This document shows positions 63,954-64,000 of a stretch of DNA of 64,000 bases, piece by piece. Within the stretch, counting starts at the first letter, position 1; every line of letters begins with the position of its first letter. The DNA is taken from assembly GCF_016403105.1 (NCBI RefSeq), contig NZ_CP046155.1, positions 186,001 to 250,000 of the forward strand, in the 5' to 3' direction. The translations under genes and the position numbers were made by a program. Source of the stretch: Leptolyngbya sp. BL0902. Its GTDB lineage: Bacteria > Cyanobacteriota > Cyanobacteriia > Phormidesmidales > Phormidesmidaceae. The notes under the pieces were generated by a model. The model saw only the letters and a program-made list of their open reading frames with translations, ran no database searches and was not told where the DNA came from.

Positions 63954-64000
63954 GTCACCTCACAACGGCGGGCACCCCAGCGCGGATGCTCAGGAACCCG

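Overview
The window is a piece of a cyanobacterial chromosome. The evidence is the phycobilisome gene apcD, a Psb28 photosystem II factor, the light-independent protochlorophyllide reductase genes chlL and chlN, an NdbB-like quinone reductase, a carboxysome-type beta-carbonic anhydrase and several small proteins that appear to be cyanobacteria-specific. The core is GC-rich (roughly 60 percent by eye). The HIP1 octamer GCGATCGC, which is very dense in many cyanobacteria, is not enriched in what I read. A GC-rich Leptolyngbya/Nodosilinea-like lineage is plausible, but the sequence does not settle it.

Layout. 1-9.1 kb: 3' part of uvrC, carbonic anhydrase, a VOC protein, a PlsC-type acyltransferase, alpha-glucan phosphorylase, a 45-residue protein and an RlmL-type methyltransferase. 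9.3-18.3 kb: an IF-3 paralogue that probably starts at AUU, a phosphorelay set (multi-domain regulator, sensor kinase, single-domain regulator), a parvulin-like isomerase and glutamate dehydrogenase. 18.5-27.1 kb: tRNA-Ile(CAU), a CNNM/CorC-type membrane protein, a Gfo/Idh/MocA oxidoreductase, an L,D-transpeptidase, lipoyl synthase, and a BMP-type ABC importer with no adjacent ATPase gene. 27.2-39 kb: mostly cyanobacterial proteins of unknown function (an HTH protein with a disordered acidic linker and a DUF4912 protein with His- and Met-rich repeats), tRNA-Arg(UCU), 3-methyladenine glycosylase, fumarase and an active/inactive M16 peptidase pair.

39-51 kb is an accessory region. It holds an intact IS4-family element that interrupted a dispersed palindromic repeat and left an 11-bp target duplication, a decayed IS1634-type element, two Uma2-family genes, a PD-(D/E)XK-like protein, an antitoxin-like/HNH gene pair, a DUF2442 protein, a MITE-like element, and a clearly AT-richer two-gene operon encoding a TerB-dynamin GTPase and a putative membrane partner. 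That operon is the best candidate here for an uncharacterised system, possibly membrane stress or defence.

51-64 kb returns to photosynthetic housekeeping: chlN, two DUF5331 proteins and chlL in one block, then a long gene-free stretch with AT-rich DNA and possible RNA structure, an HAD hydrolase, the NdbB-like oxidoreductase, a PIN-PhoH protein, apcD with a clear terminator, a psb28 homologue, a TIGR01777 epimerase, pdxH and a secreted protein. Several families of short dispersed repeats fill the gaps, including palindromic elements, heptamer tandem repeats and MITE-like inverted repeats.
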